From positions 1 to 20,906 of the forward strand of contig JAOALB010000309.1 of the NCBI GenBank assembly GCA_025331125.1: a stretch of DNA of 20,906 nucleotides, given 5' to 3'. Positions within the stretch are counted from its first letter, which is position 1, and each line of letters opens with the position of its first letter. The notes below the pieces were generated by a model. That model had not been told where the DNA came from. It made no database searches and saw nothing but the letters and a program-made list of their open reading frames with translations. Positions 1-10,741 of the stretch are shown here, piece after piece. This stretch comes from Mycogone perniciosa (lineage: Eukaryota > Ascomycota > Sordariomycetes > Hypocreales > Hypocreaceae). The position numbers and the translations under genes are program-made.

Positions 1-1563
1 GCTAATAATCGCATTTCTAGCAATTATCATGACGGTACCAACTGTATATAAGGGAAAACGTGCTCGGAACGTGACAACCTCCGAACCACATTCTCATAGC
101 TTCTTGCCTTGTTCAAGGCACAACAAAGATATCACCTTGACCCGCTGTTCCGTGTGCCGTGATAGATAATTAGTTTAAATTTAAGTTAAAGAGGTTATTC
201 CTTAAAGAAGTAATTATTTAAATTCCTATAGACCATATAATTTAAATTTTATTACTTAGTAATATAAATTTCCTTTCTATTTAATTTAATTTAATTTAGT
301 TCAAGGTACCTTGTAAGATAATAAAACTGTATTTAATCCTTTAATACTAATACTAGCAACTGCTATACTATAATAATAACTACCTAGTTATAAGAATCTA
401 GGTTGATTTTTAATAGTTAAATTAAGGTCTATAGGGTTTATATTAAGAGAAAAAGTTGAAGATAAATACTAAATGGTAGTAATATAATTATAAGTCTATA
501 AAATAAATAGTTTGAATAAATATAATAATGAATAATAATATAATAATTATATTAAATAAATAATAAACTAAATATATATATATAAAAGAAATCTATATAT
601 AATTGTTAGGTAATGAGTAAATATTATTATAATAATTAAAATAATATAACAATTTAATAAATAATTATATATATGAATGAAATAAATATTTAAATAATTA
701 CTTTTAATATAGTAATTACTTTTTAAAATGTAGGAAATATATTTATATTAATTATTTATATAATGATATAAAGCTTATATTAAATCTTTATACCTCTCTT
801 TAAAGCCGTTTCTTAATATTATACTTAAAGCTATTTTGTAATATTGAATATTATTTTTAAATCATAATATTTAAGTTTTATTAAATGACTTAAAGTAGTA
901 AAAATTAAAAGTTTTTTTAAAGGTTTAAAACTTTTAAAGTATAAATTTCTTTACTTTAAATACTTTATTAGACTCTTTATTAAAAAGGTTAAACTTTAAC
1001 AGAATTACTATAAAGTTATTTAAAAGTATTTAAAGTATGTTTTAAATTGGTAAACATTAAATATTTTTATAGTTTTTTTGTTTTATTAAATATAAATATT
1101 TATTACTTTTTTATTTTTTTAAATTTACTTTCTTCAACTTTGCTTTTTTTTAATTAATAATACTCTTTTATTATTTATACCTTTAATAAATTTATATAAA
1201 TTCTTTTAAAGGTAATAATATACTTTAAAAATATTTTCCTATATATAGAATTTATATTTCTTTAACTTTATATATAGTTTCATGTTTTCGAGTATTTATA
1301 ATACTTTATAAATATATTCCGTATACTTTTTAAAGGTATTTAAAAAGATTCAGATAGTATTTAAATAAATAACTATAAAAATATTAAAATACTTTTTTAA
1401 TATATTATTAATTATCTTTTAAAATATTATTAATTATCTTTTAAAATATTATTAAGGCATTAACAAAATTAAAAGGTATAATTAAACATTTAAATAAACT
1501 ATATTTAATTTAAAAAGCAGTTATTTATTTATATTTCTTTTTAATTTAAATAAAGTTATAAGC
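1..1563. other. AT-rich non-coding tract
   Basis: From about 170 to 1560 the sequence is almost entirely A and T, with long runs of TTTAAA, TATATA and AATTTAA and no reading frame of useful length. Only the first 160 bases have mixed composition. Such AT isochores in filamentous ascomycetes are typically old repeats mutated by repeat-induced point mutation (RIP), but that origin is inference because no parent element can be recognised. It ends abruptly where the LTR-like element starts. No gene is supported. Confidence 0.8.
1403..1455. repeat. 22-bp AT-rich tandem repeat, about 2.4 copies
   Basis: A 22-bp unit (tattattaattatc plus ttttaaaa) begins at 1403, repeats at 1425 and starts a partial third copy at 1447. 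It lies inside the AT-rich tract and probably reflects replication slippage in low-complexity DNA. Confidence 0.7.
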
Positions 1564-1941
1564 TGTCACGACCCGACCAGGCCAAGGCCCGGGTCCGGAG
1601 GAATGTCGGAACGACGGGCCAATAGGAACATGATCACTAGGGTACGTACCGAATCATTAATGATTAGGGACGTATGTAAGTGATCACGAACCTCAAATCA
1701 TCAGGAACGTAGCTACGTTCCCTGATGATTGTCAAAACTCTCCTTTGTATATATACGACTGGCTTGTCACTCATTTAGTATAGTTACTTAGACAGTCGTT
1801 AACAAATTACATTCACCAGAACCGCCTGTTCTACAGAATCGTGACTACGTTACCCTGCTCAGTATTCATCCCTGACCTCTCTGTCAACATAAACCCTGCG
1901 AACCTCGGTTTGACTGTTGAGAATCAGCCCGGATCGTCACA
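1564..1941. mobile_element. Solo-LTR-like element (about 378 bp)
   Basis: The element begins TGTCACGACCC and ends GGATCGTCACA, so it has TG...CA ends within a short imperfect terminal inverted repeat (TGTCACGACCC against TGTGACGATCC). A TATA-like stretch (gtatatatac) lies near 1747 and could belong to an LTR promoter. Composition changes sharply at both edges: AT-only DNA on the left, decayed MFS coding sequence on the right. No gag or pol frame is present, which fits a solo LTR. I see no matching 5-bp target duplication (taagc left, aactt right), which suggests rearrangement after insertion or a boundary formed by recombination. The superfamily cannot be assigned by eye. Confidence 0.6.
1696..1730. 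repeat. Near-perfect 35-nt palindrome inside the LTR
   Basis: The stretch running aatcatcaggaacgtag and then ctacgttccctgatgatt is its own reverse complement except for one extra C. A second, smaller palindrome (aatcattaatgatt) lies about 40 bases upstream. Together they could form hairpins in DNA or in the LTR transcript. Confidence 0.75.
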
Positions 1942-2344
1942 AACTTGGCTTGTAAGACTTATTCCCCTTTAATTTTAGGTGAGTGGTCTACTAAAATCCT
2001 TTAATACAGTGCGGTAGGGGTTCAAGTCGCTTCTATTATCTTCTTTAACTGGCTTACGAGTGAGTTGAGCGGAGACTTGTTGGAGGATTCTCAGATAAGC
2101 TCGATTATAAGCGCGGATATGAGGCCTCATTCTGGGCCTCTTTTGGGCTGCTATTGCATTTGGCTTCACATTATACCTACCGTGGTTAAAACTCAAAAAA
2201 GACACCACCCACCGGCAAGCTCAAAATTCTACAGAAGAGCCTCGGGAATTAGGTGAACAGGATATGTTGCCACGAGAAGACGTTGATGAGCTGTCGATGA
2301 TCCCTGTTGGAGAGCGTCAGGGGGATGAAAGAACAATTAGATAG
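1942..2344 (+). pseudogene. 3' remnant of an MFS transporter gene (relic of a paralog of the gene at 12050-14071)
   Basis: This stretch aligns with the last intron and last exon of the intact MFS gene. The sequence aacttggcttgtaagac matches the exon 5/intron 5 junction of the intact gene (caacttggcgcgtaaggc). The following part encodes residues like VQVASIIFFNWLT, matching VQIASIIFSNRLT, and further on the nucleotide blocks for AFGF...LPW and for MPRE...MIPV are still recognisable. Compared with the intact copy, roughly 75 bp are missing in the middle of the last exon, which breaks the frame before the final membrane segment. All upstream exons are absent: the homology stops exactly at the LTR border. 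It lies tail-to-tail with the P450 at 2434-4013, the same arrangement as the intact MFS and the P450 relic at 14435. It is clearly non-functional as a transporter. Confidence 0.85.
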
Positions 2345-2433
2345 GGCTTATATGATAAGCACTTTAATAAACTTTTAGATTAAATCTTGCTATTTAATGC
2401 TTGGCTTAATTACAAGTGTAATCCGTTTTAGGC

Positions 2434-4013
2434 TCAATCCCTCCTGGTAAGTTTCACCTCCGTACCCAACCCACTCGACAAAGTCAGCCTCCACCCTTCC
2501 TTCCATGGCCCATGATATGAAGCCTCAACAGTATCAAATGTCTGTGTCATCCTTGCTAACAGGTAAACAATCTGCGTGAGAGCAAACTGTTGGCCCAAAC
2601 ATGTTCGTGGCCCACCATTGAAGGGTAGATACGCCCAACCTGGCCTCAGTAACTCCCATCGCTCTGGCACGAAATCCTCGGCGTCATCTCCATAAATATC
2701 GGTCCTTCGGTGTAGAGTGTATGAGGAATAAGCAATCAGAGTCCCTTTTGGCACAATGATGGGACTTTGGCCGTCTGAACCTCCACCTCGAGGTAGAGTC
2801 GTAGTGCAGTTTGCGAAGCGAGCATTGCTGGGGAGTGGAGGGAATAGGCGAAGCGCTGTTATGGGTGGCCTTAATTAGCATGATATAATTTATACTTTAG
2901 GGTAAATCTCTGAAAAGTCCTGCTTACCTTCGTTGATTACCCATCGATGATATGTTAGGCCTTTGGCGTCCTGAAACGTTGGCAACCTACCCTCGAGAAC
3001 ATCCACCTCGGCCTTCAGTTTTTCCCAGACCCCCGGCTTTCGAGACAGCAAGAAGAATAGGTTGCTGAGAACTCCAGCAGTTGTATCTCTTCCACCGAGA
3101 AGCAAGCTCAGGGTCTCTGATCGTGCAGTCTCTAAACTGTCGGTGTCACTGAGGATACGATCAACCAAGGACGTTTTACCATCTGCACCCTTCAATTTTA
3201 CAGACTGTAGAATTCCATCGATGAAAGCATGAACTTTTATGCACGCTTGATCGACGTCCACCTTTCGCCAGTAGAGAATGCCCATGCGGCTGGGTTCACC
3301 CAATTTTGCCTGTATAAAATCGAATGTCTCAGATATCTCTCGCTGTGGAGAATCGGGGGTGCTGATCAGACTGTTCACCGAGTCTCCTAGAAGAAATTCT
3401 GTCGACGTGTCGAATGTGTACTGGAAGAACAGTGGCTGCAGGTCTACAACTGAACCATCACAGGGCAACCGGGCGAACAAGTTTTGAACATGAGCTTCTA
3501 CGCCGTCTAGGCTGGCAATGCGATCCAGTGAAAACAACGGCTTCAGAATAGCCTGGAGTTACATTAGCATCTTCTGTCCGGCCTCAAGTTGTGGGAAGTA
3601 ATACTGACTCGTGAATGCTTCCAAGCAGCTCCGTCAAGGGTGAAGATGCTGTGTCCGACCAGTTGCCCGATCAGTTTATACTTGTTGCCGTCGAACTCAT
3701 CAAACTGTGTTGACAAGACCGCCTTCATATTCTCATGATCACGCGTGGCAATAAAATACTGACCAAGCATAGTCCCAGTGAATGTATGCCCCAATTCTGT
3801 GAAGCGCTTCAGGGCCGTCTCGAGAATACGCTTCTCGCGAGCCATTTGCTTGTCAGTCATAAGTAGGTCAATTCCTAGGACCCAGTCTGACTGAGGAAAC
3901 TTTGGAGCTGGTCGACACCCTTTCACTTTTGCGATGCGCTGTACTTCAAGCCATAAGAAGAGTTGCCAGGCTCCCCAGCCGGCCAGTAGTAAGGCTATCA
4001 AAATGATATACAT
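2434..4013 (-). CDS. Cytochrome P450, CYP52-like (fatty acid/alkane hydroxylase type)
   Basis: The gene is split into three exons (4013-3609, 3552-2928, 2855-2434) by introns of 56 and 72 bp. Spliced, it gives 483 residues in one frame. The N-terminus is a single membrane anchor (about residues 2-20) followed by a basic/proline-rich hinge, so the enzyme should sit on the ER membrane. Hallmarks are intact: I-helix GGRDTT (about 288-293), K-helix EALR (about 343-346), PERW (about 407) and heme loop FNGGPRTCLG with Cys about 429. The GGxDTT I-helix and FNGGPRTCLGQQFAL loop are typical of the CYP52 clan, which hydroxylates fatty acids and alkanes; the true substrate here is unknown. The first intron has donor gtcagt and branch gctaat. 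In the second, the acceptor just before CGCTTCGC restores the ALRLFPP block. I chose the start at MYIILIALL; an in-frame ATG at 4061 would add 16 residues. Confidence 0.88.
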
Positions 4014-4508
4014 TTGGACTTTGTTTTTGTGTGGTTTGGGCGTAATAGATGTGTGCAACAAGTTCAGCAGTTGATTTGAGTAACAGACAAAGGTTGAGAT
4101 TGAGATTTGCTACCCAGGAATTATCCTCGCCTGCATTGACAAGGAAGTTAGAGTCATCAAATTCGGCAACGAGGAGCTCCGTGTCACAGGGAATAACGCT
4201 ATAGCAACAAAACACCAATTAGACTAAATACGACAAGCGAATAAAAAATTGAGCGATATGCCTCTGACAGGCGGGGGGCCTTACATGTATCGGGTTTGCC
4301 AATGAAATGCAAATGTAGCTGTATGAATCCCCTGCTCTGTTTAGACGGCACCCCAAAATGCGGCTGGTGGAGGGAGGAGGCGCTAAGACACTAATGTAGG
4401 GCCAGAAATGTTATGTAAGGCTAAGGACTTAGGCGACAAGGATGCCCCCAGCGGACCCACCAACGGGTATCTAGACGGAGTACTAATACACAGCTTCTTT
4501 TATGCAGC

Positions 4509-4643
4509 GTTTTCCAAGTGCAATTAACCGGACCTAAAGCTATTATGGAGGAGGCTATGAAGGGACTAGAAGCAAAGACGATCTTTAAGCTAGAAAACCA
4601 ATTAGTAGTAAACAGGATACAGAGTGAGAATGTTATTAATTGA
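4509..4643 (+). pseudogene. Possible relic of a pogo-type transposase C-terminus
   Basis: An open stretch of 44 codons ends in TGA at 4641-4643 and encodes a charged, helical peptide containing GPKAIMEEAMKGLEAK and ENQLVVNRIQ. Fungal pogo/Fot1-like transposases end in a similar coiled, lysine- and glutamate-rich segment, so a decayed element is plausible. No upstream DDE domain or terminal inverted repeats could be found nearby. This is a weak resemblance, recorded because nothing else explains the amino-acid-like pattern. Confidence 0.25.
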
Positions 4644-4847
4644 AATATATGTATTTTGAAGCAAGGAAGATGTTCTTGACAAGGGTGTCTTAATGACTAT
4701 TGGTTAACGATATGTATGTACGAGTACTTCTACTCCGTATATACTTGCATTTAAGAGGCCTTGGGGGCATATATAGTACATATAGTCCTTAGCCAGTCTA
4801 ATAACGCTAGCTGACCTCTGAAACCAGATTCGTCAGAATTCAGTTGG

Positions 4848-4990
4848 GGCGTTGTTATAGAATTTAGCTCGCTTAATACGAAGCAAGGTGAAGTGGGGCT
4901 GTATTTACAGGGCGTTGTTATAGAATTTAGCTCACTTAATACGAAGCAAGGTGAAGTGGGGCTGTATTTACAGGGCATTGTTATGGTTAG
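4848..4990. repeat. 63-bp tandem repeat, about 2.3 copies
   Basis: A 63-bp unit starting ggcgttgttatagaattta runs from 4848 to 4910, repeats at 4911-4973 with a single clear difference (gctcgctt against gctcactt), and begins again at 4974 before diverging. The period is a multiple of three, so the minus strand reads as an open 21-residue repeat. No start context or family supports it as a gene. The near-identity of the copies suggests a recent duplication. Confidence 0.9.
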
Positions 4991-5795
4991 CTAACCAAAC
5001 ATGTTAAAGAGCTGTTTTTTTTATTACTATTTACGACCACTCTGTATCTAGGTACAACAGCCTTGTTTGGGCAACAGGTCGGTAGGAGCTATGGGTCTAG
5101 ACCCTGTTCGCTACGTTTCGCTGGATAAAGGAAAGTTTTGGTGTATTCTCAATCTATGTCTTATAGAGGGGGGGCCTCACAGAACGAGGTCTCTAACTCT
5201 ACGCCGCTATTGTGAGGGGAAAATGGACAGTACTAACTCGAGGAATTAGCTGTTAATAATCCCGTCATGAAAAGCCTTCAGTAACAATCGGTTTTACTTT
5301 GATCAGCAGAAATATTTCCGAGCCTCTTCAACAACAGAGAACACATCGTCCTGTCTACATGACTTCTCCGATCCCCGTCGTAGCTTTGGACAATCCAGCC
5401 CAACGAACCTATTGAAGTATAACCTTCATAGGGATGTTTCAATGGTCAGAAACCAGAGGCTATCCATTGAAATGGAGTCGTCTTATGAAACCATTGGAAA
5501 TCTGCAAATCTGGTGTATTTTCTCAGGTGTCAGAGACTCTCTACATATCCTGTCCACGGCGACGTGAATTGACGCAAAATGATGTTACTATTGAAGAATA
5601 TATGCTTGCTCGTACGACTAAGTAAGATGTTGCATTGTTTTAGAATAGAATCAGGAGTCCTCGTTCGGTGTAGCAATTGTCTAGGGCTGGGGCTAAGGGT
5701 GGGTAATATCACAACTGAAGCCTCTATAATGTATGACAACACTAACTCGATTATTATCCCACAGCCTACAGCCTAGGGGCTTGTTGCAATCAAGG

Positions 5796-6769
5796 TCATG
5801 TGTCTGCTCCGAATCGCTTCTGCCCGGTGCCAGCACCGGAAGCGGACCTGGTTGCAACGGGCATCTTCGATGCCGGGTCATAAAACAGAATGACAACGAC
5901 GGCGACAAACATGATAGCAGCGTCCAGGCCAATGAAGAATCCTTCGTGTGTGATAAGGTAGCCCACCCAGCCTTGAGCAAGCTCGATTGTGCGGTATATA
6001 GAGCGGATATAAATCATGAGCAAGGACATGGCCATGACGGCAAGGATACGGGTAAACTCCTGGCCCAGATGGCTGCTTTTGAAAACCCGAAATACAAAAT
6101 CCAGAGCGAGGACAGAAAAGAGTGTCATCGTGACGAGCTGAAAGGCGATACCAGCCAGCATGATCTTGGTGCCTGGCCAGGTATCCCCGTCTATCTTGTT
6201 CGATGCTGTGGAAGCCAGGCCGCCACCAATGGCTTGGAGAATGAGAGATATGAGATCGCAGGTGCAGAACACAACTGTGTACTGTTTCGGTGACAAGATG
6301 CTGAACTGGTGGCCAAGGTGATGGATTAGCTGACCCAGTATAATGTAGAGTGCAGCAGCGAAGAAAGTCGGTGCGATAATCAGTGTCGTGATCTGCATCA
6401 GGAACGCATTATGGTTGTAGGGACAGCGTGCGGACCAAGTCCGACCAGCCCACCCGATGAGTTCGGCTACATAACAATGTTTAGCAGAAGGGGCGCAAAC
6501 GGAGTCTTGTGAAGAAACATACTGAGTGCGCCAATAGCGAAGAGGACCGATGTCCATTGGCGGAAACGGATGAACTGAATAACATGACCGATAAGAGCAA
6601 TGCCGAACAGCACATCTAAAGTGATGCCTGCACCAAGGCTTGGGTGGTAATGATAGGAGTTTTTAATCTGAGGTATAAGATCCGGGAAGCAGCTGTTCGG
6701 CAGCTCCAGTATGAGCTTCCAGGTAGCCGGGTCGATGCCCTCAGGAATTGGCGGTAGTGGACTGCTCAT
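5796..6769 (-). CDS. RTA1-like seven-helix membrane protein
   Basis: Two exons (6769-6523 and 6466-5796) joined across a 56-bp intron with donor gtatgt and acceptor tag give 305 residues. The N-terminal part is soluble and proline-rich (MSSPLPPIPEGIDPATW). About seven hydrophobic segments follow. Splicing restores the block ALTELIGWAGR, and later come PTFFAAALYI and a central QAIGGGL segment, all in the order expected of the RTA1/RTM1 family (lipid-translocating exporter-like proteins). Members are fungal plasma-membrane or ER proteins linked to resistance to toxic lipid-like compounds; substrates are mostly unknown. It is divergently placed from the TLC-like gene at 7360 with about 590 bp between starts, so a shared control region is possible. 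In a metabolite locus, a self-protection role is a reasonable guess. The start was chosen because the 20 extra upstream residues (ATG at 6829) look unlike the family N-terminus. Confidence 0.85.
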
Positions 6770-7359
6770 GCTTCTTGAAACTTGGCCAAGGAGATAGTTT
6801 TTTGGTAAGATGGCATATAGACACTCCAAGAAGCAAGTAGAAATGGAATTTAGATCACAAAGCCGTATCCTAGAAAGCCAGGGGGTTACATATAAGTGGA
6901 CCCTTGGTCATCGGGATGAGTTTGCCTCCGATGGGATGCATTGGTCAGAAGACTCAAAATACATACCATTACGGATAGCTTAGAATCGTAATCATTTTAT
7001 TAATATTAAATTGGCCAAATAATCTACTGCGTACTTACTGAAACCTCTGCTTAGTGCATTATTCACCAAGGGGATACGACCCAGATCAGCCTCTATGTAA
7101 GAGCAGAGGACTGCGGCGGGACCAATCATTATCATGTCAGCCCTAGTGTCTAGCGTGTCGACAAGACTGCATGGAAAAGTTGCCGTTCCCAAGAAAATAT
7201 CTTTTTCCCCTTTATGGTGTGTGAGACTTGTGGGGAAAGTTGTCTGATTGTTACGACAAAGCAAATGATGTTAGTCCAATATGCATTTGCACTCATGAAC
7301 AGCCCGTTTTTTAAATCTGTTGAATACTCCAAACTGCCAAGCAACTGCCTATCACTGCT
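6770..7359. other. Divergent intergenic region
   Basis: This 590-bp segment separates the starts of two divergently oriented genes and should contain both promoters. I see no clear paired regulator-binding site. On the minus strand a short open stretch around 7035-7140 encodes GPAAVLCSYIEADLGRIPLV, which has a protein-like look but no start, no continuation and no family I recognise. No gene is called. Confidence 0.5.
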
Positions 7360-8342
7360 ATGACGATACAACTGTCCTCCTTCAGGGATTCCCAACCCTC
7401 TGGTGTTGAAGTTGACATCTACATCGCATCTGTGACGTTTGTCATTACCGCCATTTCTTTCAAAGCTATTAAAAATGTCTGCGAAACGAATCTGTCGAAA
7501 TGGGAAGAGATCCCACGATCACTCCGTGACCGATTCTGTTCCGAGATGGCCGTCCTCCCCACGAGATTTGCGCTCGGCTACGTGACATTCCCCATCGTGT
7601 GGACTGCCTTTGAGCCAGCCCAACACTGGGGTCAAGTTGACACCGAAGCAGCATTGGTAGCTTGGTGAGGACCTTATGGAGAGCATTTGTCAATAGATAC
7701 ATACTGACACTTAAGTCAATATACAGCTCACTAATGACTGGCGCATATATCTTTGATCTGTCCATTTACCGGGACGACTTATTGTCTACGATTCATCATT
7801 GTATGGGCCCTGCACTGCTGATCTGGATCCGCACCTGCTTCTCGAACTTTTTGCCCTCCGATGCCCTGGTTACGAGAAGCCTCATGATGTTTATTTTTTT
7901 CGGTGCGTCAACTGGAGGCACTGCCGCGACTGGCTGTGTGTTCCTCTTGCGGATTGGCAAGCGGTATCTCGATAGACGGATACTTTACCGATACTTTTCC
8001 ATATCCCTCGCTGCTTTGACTATCACCACTGTTCTCTCAACTTACCTGAATGTCCTATACTTCCACAAGACATGGCGGGAGGCATATGCATACTTTGGTC
8101 TCGCCAGCGTCTTTCCCCTGGCTTGGGAAACTTTAGAGAGCTATCTTCAATGGAGATGGCTTCTTCGTTTGTTCCAGTTTGAGCGCCGTTTCTGGGACTC
8201 TTCTATTGATCGTGGGGATAACTTGATGTCTCGTCTTATACCTTGGTGGGTGGCATCTCTACTTAGGATCCTCGTTGTTGGGTGGGTAGTCCTAATGATA
8301 GGGCTTTATACACGATACGCGAACGAGATTATGGCAAATTAG
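7360..8342 (+). CDS. TLC-like multi-pass membrane protein A
   Basis: Two exons (7360-7664 and 7727-8342) with a 62-bp intron (donor gtgagg, acceptor acag) give 306 residues. About seven hydrophobic segments are visible. After the splice junction the protein reads AALVAC, then TGAYIFDLS, then YRDDLLSTIHHCMGPALLIW. The R-x-D followed by a His-His pair at the head of a membrane helix resembles the Lag1-type signature of TLC-domain (TRAM/LAG1/CLN8) proteins, which include ceramide synthases and several uncharacterised lipid-related proteins. The family call is inference from this motif and the topology. It is paralogous to the gene at 10742-11784: DTEAAL, TGAYI, DLS, HHCMGP, PSDAL and a C-terminal W-x-x-L-E...Q-W block are shared, and the intron lies at the same codon and phase. 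Function is unknown; location among P450s suggests lipid or terpenoid metabolism or protection. Confidence 0.8.
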
Positions 8343-10741
8343 GGAAAAAGAAAAAGGTTTTTACGGATGTATAGAATACCACAGCAATTACCTTGTGTCT
8401 AGATTTTATCTACACCTACAGCTCTAATCTGCACCGACAAAAGAACTGCGCCTTTAGAGATCTTATAGACTACCTAATTACTTGGCATTCAGATATTGAA
8501 CCAGGCTTATATCGATTATACCAGAGGAGAATATAACTGTTAAAATAAGCTACTAAACTACAGAGGAAAAAATGTAATACCATATAGATTCGTGCAGTTA
8601 TTGTATGTTTATTTGTTTGTTGTATTATTTACGTCCATTAAATAACCTAGTTATATAAATCCTTTATAGGCAATAGGATATCAAAAGCCGGCGGCTTGCG
8701 CTGCTATTCGCTAAATTTTAATTTATAAAGGAAAAAGGGTTAATCTAAGTAGCATTAATCTATTTCCGCAAAAGGAAGGCTATAAAGGTCTACTTCCTTT
8801 ATAATTTCTAAAAGGCTTTACTTTTTAATCTTTCTATTAAAAGCCTATAAAAGATAAAGTATAAAAGTTTAAGTTTTAAGCCGGAAGCTAAAGCTTTTGT
8901 TAAAAAGGAGGGCTAAAAAGCAAGGATTTCTGTGTAATTGGGTAACCTTCCTATTCTGGCTAGACCCAGAATTCGGCCCGACACTAGGATCGAGTTCCGG
9001 AGGAACTTTAGTGTAAGTCAGGAAAAACTCTATTATCCTTAACGATAACAATTAAGCTAGGATCGGCTACCCCGCTTACCCTAGACTTAATACAATAGGC
9101 ACAATGGCCATTGTGAAAAAATCTGACTAAAATGGTTTCCCGTTTGTATGGCCGTGAGTCGATTTGACCGATTCCATATATAAATGAATTTTGCGGAAAA
9201 TAGGAATGCAGCCACAAACCCAATTCTGCTACTGCACACCTATTATTTAGTCGGAGGACTATTATAGAAGACAAAGCATTGTTCTACAATCACTTCTACA
9301 AACCGACCGCATATTACTAGATATTCTATAGCTTGCTAGCTATTAGTTCAGTTACAATTAAATTGTTTATCCATTGTTAACCCAATTAAACTCTCAGTCG
9401 TTTCCTCATTACTGCGTTGTGTGCAGCTTCCTAGAAGCTGCATATAAATGAGGTTTAATATAACCTTGTTATTTTAACAAAATGTAAGTGGGAGAATTAT
9501 AATACCTTCTTATTTTAAAAGTAAAGGAGTGCTTTTTTTTTAAGTTGCTGGATTGCGGCCTGTTTAGCAGCAGTAAGGTTCAGTTATCCCTAGTTCGCTT
9601 AACGTCTAATAATATTCGCTATTTTCCTTTAAGTGCTTAGGGGGGGTAAGGGAGCATTGTCAAGCTTGTTTTTCCTGACAGCTAGTCAAGAGGTTGTGAA
9701 TTTTAGTGAGTAAGCACCTAAAAGGTAGGGTACCTATAGGTATAGGAGGGAAGCTTGGTGCAGTTATTGTAACCTAAGTGCCTTATTTCTACAATAACAT
9801 CTGAACACCCTTCGAATAAATCGAGTAACCATTAGTCACTCGGCGGATTGACTAGGCTGCCGGTCGCTCTGTAGGCCTCCACCTGTCTGACGATCCGCTG
9901 AGCAGGCGGAGTTGATATTTGTCAGGACGGACCGATTGTCACACAATAGCGATCAATTAGTAGCGGGCGACGAGCACAAAGACAGCTCTGGAATCAAGCA
10001 ATTGAAGAATCTTGTTTTCTAACTAAATGAGCGAAATAACTGCTGTTTAAATACACAGAGGTCGGCGGCGATAACAGATTAGTGCCGACACAAGTTAAGG
10101 GATAACTGAAGGGATAGCTGAGACCTGTCGCAACAGATTGAATGTATGGCATGATGTATAGCTTTAATCGGACATAATTCTCAAGATAGCTAGGGACTCG
10201 GAGGATGCTCTTACGTGATGTGATTTTATAGTCCACCACGTAGTCAATGGATAGAGAGCATGGAATCATTTACTAATTTGAGATGTTGAAGGGTCAAGAC
10301 ATAGTATGTCAAATTACCGATTATCCGGACCCTAGTATGTCCAGCAAGAAAGCCGTAATACGGGGCGGTCTTTTCCTTATTCGTCGCACTTCGGGAAGCT
10401 AACTGGGTACCTCGGAAGACGAAAAGCGACATATCAAGGTATAGGCGTAGCTCTATCAACCTAGCTTTGTTGTGATGTAACAACCTCGTAATAACCTAAG
10501 AAGCAAGAAAATCATGCATAAGACTAGACGTTATCTTTAGATCTTCCCAGGATGGCATTGACATTCGATTTCAGTGTGGGATCAGCACAGTTGTTTTTTA
10601 CTGTGTTGCATTTACACTGTATTCTTGTTCACTTTGGGTATAAATTCAGGGCAAAATCTAGAGCCTTGTCTATGTATTTTCAACATGGATTCGGATGTCT
10701 AAAAATCAAGAATACCGACTTCAAACCTACTCGTATCTCTG
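8343..10741. other. 2.4-kb region without a supported gene
   Basis: Between the two TLC-like paralogs no complete gene is visible. 8690-8900 is AT-rich with many TTTATAAAGG/AAAAGG words and looks like decayed repeat DNA. Around 8955-9005 a GC-richer patch (cggcccgac, ttccggagga) recalls the LTR at 1564 but is too short to assign. 9422-9442 is a short palindrome. From 9840 to 10480 composition is mixed and minus-strand frames of 79-91 codons exist, but their peptides show no family pattern. The last 200 bp should hold the promoter of the second paralog. Confidence 0.55.
9422..9442. repeat. Short perfect hairpin palindrome
   Basis: Nine-base arms (tgcagcttc and gaagctgca) flank a cta spacer. 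It lies in non-coding DNA; no role can be assigned. Confidence 0.6.

Larger units (their letters stand above)
4014..5795. other. Intergenic region between P450 and RTA1-like genes
   Basis: No complete gene is supported in these roughly 1.8 kb. The first few hundred bases upstream of the P450 start are its presumed promoter and include a CCAAT-like motif (ttgccaatg near 4298) and a GC-rich stretch (ggcggggggcc near 4270). A possible transposase relic (4509-4643) and a 63-bp tandem repeat (4848-4990) are described separately. The part from 5000 to 5795 has only short frames without family signals and leads into the 3' end of the RTA1-like gene. Confidence 0.6.

Noticed and set aside
3540..3620. 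Apparent frameshift splitting the P450 at 2434-4013
   Set aside because: A 56-bp intron with donor gtcagt, a gctaat branch site and acceptor cag restores the frame; the gene is intact.
5733..6293. 186-codon plus-strand open frame
   Set aside because: It is antisense to the second exon of the RTA1-like gene, whose minus-strand product has clear membrane segments and family blocks; the plus-strand peptide has none.
6992..7264. 90-codon minus-strand frame with the peptide GPAAVLCSYIEADLGRIPLV
   Set aside because: Protein-like in a short stretch only; no start context, no continuing exon and no recognised family. It could be a relic but cannot be supported.
8955..9005. Possible second copy of the LTR
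   Set aside because: Shared words (cccgac, ttccggagga) are too short and not collinear enough to call a copy by eye.
10244..10483. 79-codon minus-strand frame between the TLC-like genes
   Set aside because: The peptide has some charged, helical character (RLIELRLYLDMSLFVFRGTQ), but no family pattern or adjoining exon was found.
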